The notes: generated from the sequence alone by a model not told the origin. DNA of 64,000 bases from Algibacter sp. L1A34 (GCF_009796805.1 NZ_CP047029.1:919501-983500), one strand, 5' to 3'; shown: positions 27,619 through 35,674, numbered from the stretch's first letter. Made by a program: numbers and translations.

Positions 27619-27786
27619 TTACTCGTCGATATCGCCGCCTGTAAATTCGTCTATGTCGCCGCCTGTATCGTTAACTTCTGTTTCATTCCCTGCTAATAAA
27701 CTATCGTCGTTTAAGTCCTGCTCTGTGCATGATGTGAATATGGTAACTAATAAGGCTAGTATGAAGGTGATTTTTAATGCTTTCAT
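27619..27786 (-). CDS. Small acidic lipoprotein, array copy 2
   Basis: Same 55-residue protein. Codon variants GGC (Gly) and GCC (Ala). Confidence 0.85.
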   Translation of the reverse strand: MKALKITFILALLVTIFTSCTEQDLNDDSLLAGNETEVNDTGGDIDEFTGGDIDE

Positions 27787-27831
27787 TTGTATGTGTTTTT
27801 AAGGTGAATTGTATTATTTGTTTCTAATGTT

Positions 27832-27999
27832 TTACTCGTCGATATCGCCGCCTGTAAATTCGTCTATGTCGCCGCCTGTATCGTTAACTTCTGTTTCATT
27901 CCCTGCTAATAAACTATCGTCGTTTAAATCTTGCTCCGTGCATGATGTGAATACCGTAACAAATAAGGCTAGTAAGAATGTAATTTTTAATGCTTTCAT
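27832..27999 (-). CDS. Small acidic lipoprotein, array copy 1 (promoter-proximal, diverged signal peptide)
   Basis: 55 residues, first in the direction of transcription. Its mature part is identical in protein sequence to the other full copies. The signal region differs by I9L, L13F and I16V, and there are several silent changes from the start to about codon 25. The 5' leader diverges just upstream of ATTCACCTTAAAAACACA. This looks like the founder copy from which the others spread, or the copy least reached by homogenisation. Lipobox TVFTSC, Cys20. Function unknown; an envelope lipoprotein by its signal. Confidence 0.87.
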   Translation of the reverse strand: MKALKITFLLALFVTVFTSCTEQDLNDDSLLAGNETEVNDTGGDIDEFTGGDIDE

Positions 28000-28109
28000 T
28001 TTTTTGTGTTTTTAAGGTGAATTTTAATTTTTGGCAAATGGAATCCTGGCCCCATAATTTGTACGAATTAAAGGGTAAAAAACTGGTAATTATCTTAAGA
28101 TCAGTGAAA

Positions 28110-28117
28110 CAAAAGTA
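28110..28117 (-). promoter_or_regulatory. Candidate -7 box for the lipoprotein array (TACTTTTG)
   Basis: Minus-strand TACTTTTG matches TAnnTTTG and lies 111 nt before the first ATG, giving a leader of about 100 nt. No TTTG is found 19 nt further upstream; that place is taken by an inverted repeat. Confidence 0.65.
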
Positions 28118-28119
28118 CA

Positions 28120-28142
28120 CAAGAAATTATTTAAATTTCTTG
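28120..28142. promoter_or_regulatory. Inverted repeat upstream of array promoter, candidate regulator site
   Basis: CAAGAAAT-N7-ATTTCTTG, a perfect 8-bp inverted repeat that begins 2 bp upstream of the -7 box and covers the position where a -33 element should be. It could be the binding site of an activator, for instance the adjacent LuxR-type response regulator; this is inference. Confidence 0.5.
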
Positions 28143-28305
28143 TAAAAAAAGGATTAACCGTAAAAATTGCGCATAAAAAGGCTTAGCCTTACTGAAAAAA
28201 TAAGGTAATTCTTGCAAGACTTGTATTACATCGAGAATCGAAAGTAACGAAGACAATAAAAAGTAGAAAAATGAGAGTAAAATTTACAAAAAAAAGGTAA
28301 AACTA

Positions 28306-29313
28306 CTATAAAGTAGATTTGTTTTTAACAATACTCGTCTTAACAATCTTAGTTTTCACATCGGCATTAGCAGCTAAATTTTGCATTCTAGTAATTAACA
28401 TTTGAGCTGCACTTACTCCAATTTCTTTTGCATGTTGACGAATAGTTGTTAATTTGGGAATGGTGTGGTTGGAATCAGATTTACTAGCAAAGGCTATAAC
28501 CGAAAAATCTTTTGGTACTTTTAATCCTAAATTTATAGCAGTATTTAATGCTATAATACCAGATGAACTATCGGCAGCTATTACAGCATCTACAGTTCTA
28601 TTCTTCTTTAAGAAGGATTTTATTTTTTTCTGATGATCGTCTTTCTTCTTTTTAATTTTTAAAACTAATGGCTCCTGCTTACCATGTTCTAAAATAGCTT
28701 TATTATAACCGCGTTCGCGTAACTTACCAACACTTAAGTCATTAATATTACTAATAAAGACTATATTTTTCCTTTTTTCATTTAAAAGGCTTTTTGTAGC
28801 ATTATATATCGCATCAAAATCATCAACTATAACCTTGTCGCACATGACATCATGAGCAACACGATCAAACATTACAATTGGCAACCCTTGACTAATGGTT
28901 TTTTTAAAATGTTCAATCTCATTATTAATCTGCGTTTCTTCAGCAACCGATAAAATAAAGCCATCTACACTCCCATTAGCTAGTAATTGTAAACTTTCCT
29001 TTTCTTTCTCTAAAGATTCGTTAGATATACACGTAATAATATTGTAGCCGTGTTTTGCTGCTTCAGTTTCAATACCAAAAAGCACTTTGGCTAAAATCCT
29101 GTTTAAAATATTAGGAATAATAACACCAATAGTTTTAGTTTTATTATTTTTTAAACTCAACGCCACTTTATTTGGCTTGTAATTATATAGTTCTGCGAGT
29201 TCTTTTACGCGTCTAACGGTATCTTCTCCAATTTCTTCGCTATTATTTAAAGCTTTTGAAACTGTAGAAATAGACACGCCTAATTCTTTCGCTAACTGTT
29301 TTAATGTAACCAT
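28306..29313 (-). CDS. LacI family transcriptional regulator
   Basis: 335 residues: N-terminal LacI helix-turn-helix (VTLKQLAKELGVSISTVSKA, about residues 2-21) with hinge helix text YKPNKVALSLKNN, then a periplasmic-binding-protein-like ligand domain (about 60-330, TIGVIIPNI, VDGFILSV, ADSSSGIIAL). It would bind a sugar-type effector and repress nearby genes. Divergent from the AraC-type gene across 135 bp, so these two and the following TonB-dependent receptor are the natural candidates for its targets. Confidence 0.92.
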   Translation of the reverse strand: MVTLKQLAKELGVSISTVSKALNNSEEIGEDTVRRVKELAELYNYKPNKVALSLKNNKTKTIGVIIPNILNRILAKVLFGIETEAAKHGYNIITCISNESLEKEKESLQLLANGSVDGFILSVAEETQINNEIEHFKKTISQGLPIVMFDRVAHDVMCDKVIVDDFDAIYNATKSLLNEKRKNIVFISNINDLSVGKLRERGYNKAILEHGKQEPLVLKIKKKKDDHQKKIKSFLKKNRTVDAVIAADSSSGIIALNTAINLGLKVPKDFSVIAFASKSDSNHTIPKLTTIRQHAKEIGVSAAQMLITRMQNLAANADVKTKIVKTSIVKNKSTL

Positions 29314-29344
29314 ACAAGTTTGATATATAAAGAAGTGTAATTTA

Positions 29345-29352
29345 CAAAAATA
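29345..29352 (-). promoter_or_regulatory. Candidate -7 box for lacI-type gene (TATTTTTG)
   Basis: Minus-strand TATTTTTG, 32 nt before the ATG at 29313. Matches TAnnTTTG; no clear -33. Confidence 0.45.
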
Positions 29353-29394
29353 CTATTTTCAAATTACCTTACTATATATAACTTATAATTATTT

Positions 29395-29402
29395 TATATT
29401 TG
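29395..29402 (+). promoter_or_regulatory. Candidate -7 box for araC-type gene (TATATTTG)
   Basis: TATATTTG, 47 nt before the ATG at 29449. Matches TAnnTTTG; no clear -33. Confidence 0.5.
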
Positions 29403-29448
29403 TATTTCTTACATTTTAAATTCTAAAGCATTCTATTAAGGCATAAAT

Positions 29449-30264
29449 ATGACAGAGCTTACCGTAAAAGATAAAACCAATGCCCAAGAATTTATAAAAA
29501 TTGAACCTTTTAGAAAACACACTAGAGTAACTAAACCACACAAGCACAACAAATATTTAGAGTTTGTTTATTTCACTAAAGCAACTGGTTTTCATGTTAT
29601 TGATAATTTTAAAATAGAAATAACGAACCCTATTTTTTTCATAGTAAGAAAAGAACAAATTCATTATTGGAACTTAACTTCAGAGCCCGAAGGTTATGTT
29701 ATTATTATCAAAGAAGCCTTTATTGAGCAATGTTTAGATATCGAAATCAAACAACAATTAGCAAAAATTAGTGCATTTCCGTATTTAAGCCCCGAAGATA
29801 ATACTACAATAGAACAGTTATTTCAATTATTAATTACTGAAAATAAAAACAAAAAAAACAAGACTATTGTTGAAGGTTTGATGAAGGTTCTATTAGGAAA
29901 GTTACTTCAAATTGAAAACAAAAAGAATATAACCCATCAATCTATTTATCAAGAATTCATTGCTCTTCTTAGTACGCAAAAAAAACTATCGAACAGTGTA
30001 AAGCATTACGCCAACTTATTAAACACCAGTCCGCAAAACCTTAACAAAAGCTGCAGAACCGAATGTAATAAATCGGCCTCCGAAATTTTATCAGACTTTA
30101 TTTTAAGTGAGGCCAAGCGTTTCCTTTTATATACTGAAAAAAATATTTCGGAAATTGCATACTCACTTTCCTTTCGAGATAACTCACATTTTACAAAATA
30201 TTTTAAACGTCACGTTGGAAAAACACCAAGCGAGTTTAAAAACAAAACATCATATATACCATAA
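29449..30264 (+). CDS. AraC family transcriptional regulator
   Basis: 271 residues. N-terminal cupin-like sensor part (HKHNKYLEFVYF, with a run of His near residues 24-34) and a C-terminal AraC double helix-turn-helix (about 175-268): YANLLNTSPQNLNKSCRTE and ISEIAYSLSFRDNSHFTKYF followed by GKTPSEFK. It lies 80 nt upstream of a TonB-dependent receptor gene on the same strand, so regulation of that receptor is likely. Confidence 0.92.
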   Translation: MTELTVKDKTNAQEFIKIEPFRKHTRVTKPHKHNKYLEFVYFTKATGFHVIDNFKIEITNPIFFIVRKEQIHYWNLTSEPEGYVIIIKEAFIEQCLDIEIKQQLAKISAFPYLSPEDNTTIEQLFQLLITENKNKKNKTIVEGLMKVLLGKLLQIENKKNITHQSIYQEFIALLSTQKKLSNSVKHYANLLNTSPQNLNKSCRTECNKSASEILSDFILSEAKRFLLYTEKNISEIAYSLSFRDNSHFTKYFKRHVGKTPSEFKNKTSYIP

Positions 30265-30344
30265 ATTTTTCAAAAACACCATTTTGTTATATTTAATAAG
30301 TATAATTTCGCCCTAAATAATGTAGCCAACTCAAATTAATTAAA

Positions 30345-32852
30345 ATGAAAACAAAAATTTCAATTGTATTTTCCCTTATATTTTTCTCAACCCAACTCAT
30401 TTTTAGCCAAATAAACGGTAAAATCATCGATGGTGATGTAACCGAACCATTAGAATATGCTACTGTTGCTTTGTATAAAACAGATGGAGAACTGGTTACT
30501 GGTGTTGTAACTAACATAGAAGGTGCTTTTTCAATAGAAAACATAAAATCTGGCAACTATTATTTAGAAGCATCTTTTATGGGATACACATCTTATAAAT
30601 CGGAAACAATTTCAGTAAATAAAAAAGGACAAATGATTAACTTAGGTATCATAAAATTAACTTTAGGAAGCCAATTAAACGAGGTGTTGCTAAAAGCAGA
30701 ACGCTCTGCCGTGGTACACAAAATTGACCGCCAAGTATTCGATACTAAAAAATATCAAAACGCCGAAGGCGGAAGCGCTGTCGATGTTATAAAAAATTTA
30801 CCATCGGTTACTGTAGATGGCCAAGGAGATATTAGCGTTCGTGGTAGTAAAGGTTTTACTGTTTTAGTAAACGGAAAACCAACACAAGGAGATGCCGCTT
30901 CTATTTTAGCGCAATTACCTGCAAATGCTCTAGAAACCATAGAACTTATTACAGCACCATCCGCCAAATACGATCCAGAAGGTAAAGGTGGTATTTTAAA
31001 TATTAAAACAAAAAAAGGTGCAACAAATGGCACCTTTGCACAAATAAATGTTCGTGGTGGTTTCCCTTCGATTGAACCTTACAACACCCAAGTTCCTGCC
31101 AAACGTTATGGTATTGATGCTACTCTTAATAAACGCACCGATAAGTGGAACATTTCACTTGGAGCAAGTTATCAACGTAATGATAAAACAGGACGTCGTG
31201 AAGGTAATATGTTTATTATAAACCAAGCCAAAAACAAAACAACGTTCTTGCCATCAGATGGTGAACGTAGTTTTGATGAGACAAGTTATAACGGACGTCT
31301 TAATATAGATTTTACACCAAATAAAAACGATGAGTTTTCTTTAGGGTTCTTCGCCGGAAAACATACCAAAGAAAGACTTGCAGATATTGTATATTACGAT
31401 AATCACGCGGTTTCTCCAATTGGAACAGAAAACAGATTGTATACCTTTGAATATTATAACCATAACTTAAGAATTAGAAAAGGTGATTTTGCCTTAGGAA
31501 GTTTTGATTATGCCCATAAATTTAATGATGATTCTAAATTATCAACTTCTATTTTATATGAATACACTTTTTTAGGAGGACCAACGGTTAATGATAATTT
31601 AGGCCATCCTGATAATTCTATTATCTATCAACAAGAATACAACACCAACGATAATCCGCTTTACGGTACACGATTCAACCTAGATTATGCTTGGAAACCC
31701 TTCTCTTTCGGAACTATTGAAACCGGTTACCAATATCGCGACATCGATCACAAAGGAGATTTTGTTTATGAACGTGATGGCATTTTAGTTCCAGAATTCT
31801 CTAGTGATATTCAATTAAAACGTGCCATTCATTCGGGTTACGCACAATTAACAGGTAAAAAAGACAAATGGGATTATGCTGCTGGTGCACGTTTAGAGTC
31901 TATGGATAGAACGTATACCGAAGCTTTAAAAAGTGAAACATCAGCAAATGTTTACAACTACGATTTTGTAAAATTATTCCCTTCAGCATCTTTACAATAC
32001 GCTGTTAACAATAAAACAAACATTAAAGCGGCATACAGTAAACGTGTAGAACGTACCACAACTTTAAAAATGAATAGTTTTGCCGAACGTGAGCATTCCG
32101 AAGTTTTTGAGCAAGGGGATAACACCTTATTACCAGAGTTTATAGATTTGGTTGAATTAGGCTTTACTAAAAAATTAAAAGGCGGGAATTCAGTTTATGC
32201 TACTACATATTTTAGACATGTTGATAACGTAATAAACCGCGTAAATACATTGGCCTACGAAACTAACGGAGCCATAATTGATAGTGTTATAAACCGTGTA
32301 TATTCCAACGTTGGAAAAAGTAACGCAATTGGTTTAGAGTTTGGAGCAACGCTTAAACCTTCTAAAAACTGGACAAACGTTATTGGCGCTAATATTTACA
32401 ATTATGCTATTGATGGCTTGTTGAGTTTTAATCACAGAGACGGTGTTACTAGAACTTATAATATTGATTCAAAATCAACAATTTATTCTTTCAATTTAAA
32501 TTCAACCTATTCATTTTGGGATAATGCATCACTTCAATTTACATTCAACTATCTATCGGATAGAAACACTGCAATGGGAGAAGATTCTCGATTCTATTCG
32601 CCAAATTTAGCCTTTAGAAAAACCTTTTTAAACAACCGTTTAACAGCAACTCTACAATGGCAAAATATAGACATGGGAATATTAAACACCAATGAGCAAC
32701 GCATTACAACCTCGAGATCAGATCAATTTTATACCACAACAAATTATGCTTACGAAGTAGATATGGTGTCCTTAAACCTATCGTACACGTTTAATACGGT
32801 TAAAAACAAATCTAAATTTATTGATAGCGAATTTGGTAAAAAAGAGTTTTAA
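30345..32852 (+). CDS. TonB-dependent outer-membrane receptor (OMP_b-brl_3 type)
   Basis: 835 residues with signal peptide (about 1-21, ending IFSQ), an N-terminal carboxypeptidase-regulatory-like beta domain (INGKIIDGDVTEPLEYATVA, about 22-105), a plug domain (SAVDVIKNLPSVTVDGQGDI; VLVNGKP; ITAPSAKYDPEGKGGILNI) and a long beta-barrel to the C-terminus. It imports a ligand across the outer membrane with TonB energy. There is no SusD partner, so it is of the siderophore/vitamin/peptide receptor style, not a SusC glycan importer. The ligand is unknown. Preceded by the AraC regulator and closed by a clear terminator. Confidence 0.9.
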   Translation: MKTKISIVFSLIFFSTQLIFSQINGKIIDGDVTEPLEYATVALYKTDGELVTGVVTNIEGAFSIENIKSGNYYLEASFMGYTSYKSETISVNKKGQMINLGIIKLTLGSQLNEVLLKAERSAVVHKIDRQVFDTKKYQNAEGGSAVDVIKNLPSVTVDGQGDISVRGSKGFTVLVNGKPTQGDAASILAQLPANALETIELITAPSAKYDPEGKGGILNIKTKKGATNGTFAQINVRGGFPSIEPYNTQVPAKRYGIDATLNKRTDKWNISLGASYQRNDKTGRREGNMFIINQAKNKTTFLPSDGERSFDETSYNGRLNIDFTPNKNDEFSLGFFAGKHTKERLADIVYYDNHAVSPIGTENRLYTFEYYNHNLRIRKGDFALGSFDYAHKFNDDSKLSTSILYEYTFLGGPTVNDNLGHPDNSIIYQQEYNTNDNPLYGTRFNLDYAWKPFSFGTIETGYQYRDIDHKGDFVYERDGILVPEFSSDIQLKRAIHSGYAQLTGKKDKWDYAAGARLESMDRTYTEALKSETSANVYNYDFVKLFPSASLQYAVNNKTNIKAAYSKRVERTTTLKMNSFAEREHSEVFEQGDNTLLPEFIDLVELGFTKKLKGGNSVYATTYFRHVDNVINRVNTLAYETNGAIIDSVINRVYSNVGKSNAIGLEFGATLKPSKNWTNVIGANIYNYAIDGLLSFNHRDGVTRTYNIDSKSTIYSFNLNSTYSFWDNASLQFTFNYLSDRNTAMGEDSRFYSPNLAFRKTFLNNRLTATLQWQNIDMGILNTNEQRITTSRSDQFYTTTNYAYEVDMVSLNLSYTFNTVKNKSKFIDSEFGKKEF

Positions 32853-32877
32853 CACTCCTAATTCTATTAAAAGCTAG

Positions 32878-32912
32878 ATCCTGTAAGTTTTCAAAAATTT
32901 ACAGGATTTTTT
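32878..32912 (+). terminator. Terminator after TonB-dependent receptor
   Basis: ATCCTGTAA pairs with TTACAGGAT (32878-32886 with 32899-32907), 12-nt loop, then TTTTT. Confidence 0.88.
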
Positions 32913-32952
32913 ATTTTAATCTTTAACTAACAAGGCTATCAGTTCTAGTTTG

Positions 32953-32960
32953 TATTTTTG
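32953..32960 (+). promoter_or_regulatory. Candidate -7 box for HAD hydrolase gene (TATTTTTG)
   Basis: TATTTTTG matches TAnnTTTG and lies 19 nt before the ATG at 32979, just after the previous terminator. It overlaps the alternative TTG start at 32958, arguing against that start. Confidence 0.6.
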
Positions 32961-32978
32961 CAATTAGAAATATTTTAT

Positions 32979-33788
32979 ATGAATTTATCTGAAGTAAAAC
33001 TAGTTGTCACCGATATGGATGGCACCTTATTAAATAATAACAGCGAAGTGAGCGATCGTTTTTTTAAACAGTTTGAAGAATTAAAAAAGCGAAATATACA
33101 CTTTGTTGCAGCAAGTGGCAGACAGTATCAAAGTATTGTTCATAAACTAGAAACCATAAAAAATGAGATTTCAATAATTGCAGAAAACGGTGGATTGATG
33201 CAGTACAAAAATGAAATTAACATTTTACTAAAATTATCTTCGGAAGATGTTTTTAAATCTATTGAAATACTTCGTGAAATACCAGGTTCTTTTATTGTTT
33301 TATGCGGAAGAAAAGCTGCTTATATTGAAACAACAGATTCTGAGTTTATCTCAAAATTCAGTGAGTATTATACATCTTATGAAATAGTTGACGACCTAAC
33401 TAAAGTAACCGATGACGATTTTATGAAAATAGCCGTTTATCACTTTGAATCTTCCGAAGATTGCATTTTACCAAATATTTCAGGAATTACAGCAGACTAT
33501 CAAGTAACGGTTTCGGGGCAAAACTGGTTAGATATTTCGCATAAAGATGCCAACAAAGGCTATGCCTTAAAAATGCTCCAAAAGGATATGGGAATCAACA
33601 AAAATGAAACTATGGTTTTTGGTGATTATAACAACGATTTACAAATGCTTGAATTAGCATATTTTAGTTACGCCATGGAAAACGCACACCCTAACGTGAA
33701 GAAAATTGCAAATTTCGAAACCAAAAGCAATACCAATCAAGGTGTAGAATCTATTTTAGAAGAATTAATAAACAGTAAATCTATCTAA
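32979..33788 (+). CDS. Cof-type HAD-IIB family phosphatase
   Basis: 269 residues from the ATG at 32979. HAD motifs: nucleophile region VVTDMDGTLL, motif II AASGR, lysine in KDANKGYALKML, and motif IV GDYNNDLQML. The family dephosphorylates sugar phosphates and similar small molecules in the cytoplasm. The start follows the promoter box; a TTG seven codons earlier is unlikely. It shares a bidirectional terminator with the convergent eda gene. Confidence 0.9.
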   Translation: MNLSEVKLVVTDMDGTLLNNNSEVSDRFFKQFEELKKRNIHFVAASGRQYQSIVHKLETIKNEISIIAENGGLMQYKNEINILLKLSSEDVFKSIEILREIPGSFIVLCGRKAAYIETTDSEFISKFSEYYTSYEIVDDLTKVTDDDFMKIAVYHFESSEDCILPNISGITADYQVTVSGQNWLDISHKDANKGYALKMLQKDMGINKNETMVFGDYNNDLQMLELAYFSYAMENAHPNVKKIANFETKSNTNQGVESILEELINSKSI

Positions 33789-33810
33789 AACCTTTTATTT
33801 ATAAAATTGA

Positions 33811-33850
33811 AAAAGCCTTCCTATTTCATTTAAGAAAAAGGAAGGCTTTT
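33811..33850. terminator. Bidirectional terminator between HAD gene and eda
   Basis: AAAAGCCTTCCT pairs with AGGAAGGCTTTT (12 bp, 33811-33822 with 33839-33850), 16-nt loop, between two convergent genes with T-rich sequence on both outgoing strands. Confidence 0.88.
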
Positions 33851-33869
33851 AACTTTATATTTTTTAAGC

Positions 33870-34538
33870 TTATTTTCTAACCGCTTTTACAATAGCTAAA
33901 GCTGCTCTCACATCTTTTTCTAATTTAGCATAATCTTGATTAGCAATAATCTCTTTAGAAATTAATTTAGATCCCATTCCAACACAAGTTACTCCTGCAT
34001 CAAACCATCCTTTTAAGTTTTCTTCAGTTGGAGAAACTCCACCTGTAGGCATTAAACTTGTCCAAGGTTGAGGTCCTTTAACTCCTTTTACAAATTGAGG
34101 TCCATAAATATCACCAGGGAATAATTTTACAATTTCACATCCTAATTCCTCTGCTCTAGTTATTTCTGTTAATGTACCACAACCAGGAGACCATAATACT
34201 TTTTTACGGTTACATGCAATTGCAATATCTTCTCTTAATACAGGAGTTACAATAAAGTTTGCACCTAAAGCCATATACAATGAAGCCGCTCCTGCATCTG
34301 TTACAGAACCTACACCCATTATCATACCTGGTAATTCAGCAATAGCATATTTTGTTAACTCACCAAAAACTTCGTGAGCAAAATCTCCACGTGCTGTAAA
34401 CTCCATTAAACGAGCTCCACCATCGTAACATGCTTTTAATACTTTTTTACTTAACTCTATATCGTTATGAAAAAACAAAGGAATCATTCCTGTTTCTTTC
34501 ATTACTTGAGCTACTTCTAATCTTGAAAATTGTGCCAT
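33870..34538 (-). CDS. eda: KDPG/KHG aldolase
   Basis: 222 residues. Splits 2-keto-3-deoxy-6-phosphogluconate into pyruvate and glyceraldehyde 3-phosphate, the last step of alginate monomer breakdown here. Schiff-base lysine K138 in EIVKLFPGD and catalytic E46 in RLMEFTARG are present, with GVGSVTD and a phosphate-binding PTGGVSPTEENL. It is the last gene of the kdgK-eda unit; a 16-bp intercistronic stem lies between the two. Confidence 0.93.
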   Translation of the reverse strand: MAQFSRLEVAQVMKETGMIPLFFHNDIELSKKVLKACYDGGARLMEFTARGDFAHEVFGELTKYAIAELPGMIMGVGSVTDAGAASLYMALGANFIVTPVLREDIAIACNRKKVLWSPGCGTLTEITRAEELGCEIVKLFPGDIYGPQFVKGVKGPQPWTSLMPTGGVSPTEENLKGWFDAGVTCVGMGSKLISKEIIANQDYAKLEKDVRAALAIVKAVRK

Positions 34539-34570
34539 TATAAAAAATGTTTAGTTGTTGAATTGTGTTT

Positions 34571-34614
34571 TTGCTGAACTGCTAAACCTAATAAACGATT
34601 TAGCAGTTCAGCAA
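34571..34614. repeat. Intercistronic stem-loop between kdgK and eda
   Basis: Perfect 16-bp inverted repeat TTGCTGAACTGCTAAA (34571-34586) with its complement at 34599-34614, 12-nt loop. It is not followed by T on the minus strand, so it does not look like a terminator. It may be an RNA processing or stability element. Confidence 0.8.
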
Positions 34615-34627
34615 TTAAACACTTATT

Positions 34628-35674
34628 TTATCTTGCTACACGTCCTGAAGCATCTCCACCCATAAGTTTTTCAACTTCGGCAACAGTTACTAAATTCGCA
34701 TCACCTTTAATTGTGTGTTTTAAACAAGAAGCTGCTACTGCAAAATCTAATGCATTTTGGTCATCTTCTGGGTATTTCAATAATCCGTAGATTAATCCTC
34801 CCATAAATGAATCTCCACCACCTACTCTATCTACGATATCAGTAATTTGGTATTGACGTGTTTGTAACATTTGCTTACCGTCATATAAAACACCAGCCCA
34901 AGTATTATGAGATGCAGAAATAGAACCTCTTAAAGTAGTAATTACCTTTTTAGCTCTTGGGAATTTTTCTGTCATTTGTTGACAAACAGATAAGAAAGCT
35001 TCTGCTTTTACATCATGTCCAGCTGTTTGAACTGCTGCTCCTGCTGGCTTAATACCAAAGTGCATTTCTGCATCTTCTTCATTACCAAGAACAATATCAC
35101 AATAAGAAGTTAATTCAGTCATTACAGCCTCTCTATGAGCATCATCACAGTAATTCCATAATTTAGCACGGTAATTTAAATCTGTAGAAATTGTAATTCC
35201 TTTTGCACTTGCAGCTTTAACCGCTTCTAAACAAACATCTGCAGAACCTTGAGAAATAGCAGGAGTAATACCTGTCCAGTGAAACCATTCACATCCTTCA
35301 AAAACGGCATCCCAATCAATCATTCCTGATTCAATTTCAGCAATTGCAGAATGCGCACGATCATAAACTACTTTAGACCCTCTTGATACAGCACCCGTTT
35401 CTAAGAAATAAATCCCTAAACGATCTCCACCGTAAACAATTTTATCAACACCAACACCTCTTTTACGCATTTCCATCATAGCGCACTCACCAATATCATT
35501 TTTTGGTAAACGTGTTACAAAATCAACATCTACACCGTAGTTTGCTAAAGAAACTGCTACATTAGATTCTCCTCCACCATAAATAGCGTCAAAATTATTT
35601 GCTTGTGAAAACCTTAAAAATCCTTGAGGAGCTAATCTTAACATGATTTCTCCGAATGTTACTACTTTACCCAT
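34628..35674 (-). CDS. kdgK: 2-keto-3-deoxygluconate kinase (PfkB family)
   Basis: 348 residues. Phosphorylates KDG to KDPG with ATP. PfkB features: N-terminal TFGEIMLRLAP, GGGESNVAVSLAN sugar-binding region, and near the C-terminus RVGGGDSFMGGLIYGL with the catalytic Asp in GGGD. It is 89 nt upstream of eda on the same strand; gene order and pathway support the KDG assignment over other PfkB sugars. A near-match LacI-type operator lies 35 nt upstream. Confidence 0.92.
   Translation of the reverse strand: MGKVVTFGEIMLRLAPQGFLRFSQANNFDAIYGGGESNVAVSLANYGVDVDFVTRLPKNDIGECAMMEMRKRGVGVDKIVYGGDRLGIYFLETGAVSRGSKVVYDRAHSAIAEIESGMIDWDAVFEGCEWFHWTGITPAISQGSADVCLEAVKAASAKGITISTDLNYRAKLWNYCDDAHREAVMTELTSYCDIVLGNEEDAEMHFGIKPAGAAVQTAGHDVKAEAFLSVCQQMTEKFPRAKKVITTLRGSISASHNTWAGVLYDGKQMLQTRQYQITDIVDRVGGGDSFMGGLIYGLLKYPEDDQNALDFAVAASCLKHTIKGDANLVTVAEVEKLMGGDASGRVAR

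Larger units (their letters stand above)
25513..28022 (-). repeat. Tandem array of twelve 213-bp units, each with one small lipoprotein gene
   Basis: Twelve head-to-tail units of exactly 213 bp (168-bp gene plus 45-bp spacer; the last unit has a 144-bp gene). ATGs on the minus strand are at 27999, 27786, 27573, 27360, 27147, 26934, 26721, 26508, 26295, 26082, 25869 and 25656. Eleven copies differ only at three positions that I can see, all synonymous: a Gly codon (GGA/GGC), an Ala codon (GCC/GCT) and one Asn codon. The promoter-proximal copy is diverged in its signal-peptide region. Spacers appear identical and hold no own promoter; the ATTCACCTTAAAAACACA leader of the first copy recurs before each gene, so units are likely read as one transcript. 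Confidence 0.95.

Noticed and set aside
25679-28015. Plus-strand open frames of 68 codons through each 213-bp unit
   Set aside because: They recur only because the unit repeats. They carry no signal or family pattern and no promoter, while the minus-strand frame in the same DNA has a perfect lipoprotein signal and only silent variation.
25513-28022. CRISPR array or other short-spacer repeat
   Set aside because: Units are 213 bp and abut without unique spacers; there are no cas genes.
27914-28120. Minus-strand frame covering the leader and start of array copy 1
   Set aside because: It is in another frame than the conserved lipoprotein and overlaps its promoter, leader and signal peptide.
30293-31033. 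Minus-strand frames inside the TonB-dependent receptor gene
   Set aside because: Shadows of the real gene without signal, promoter or family pattern.
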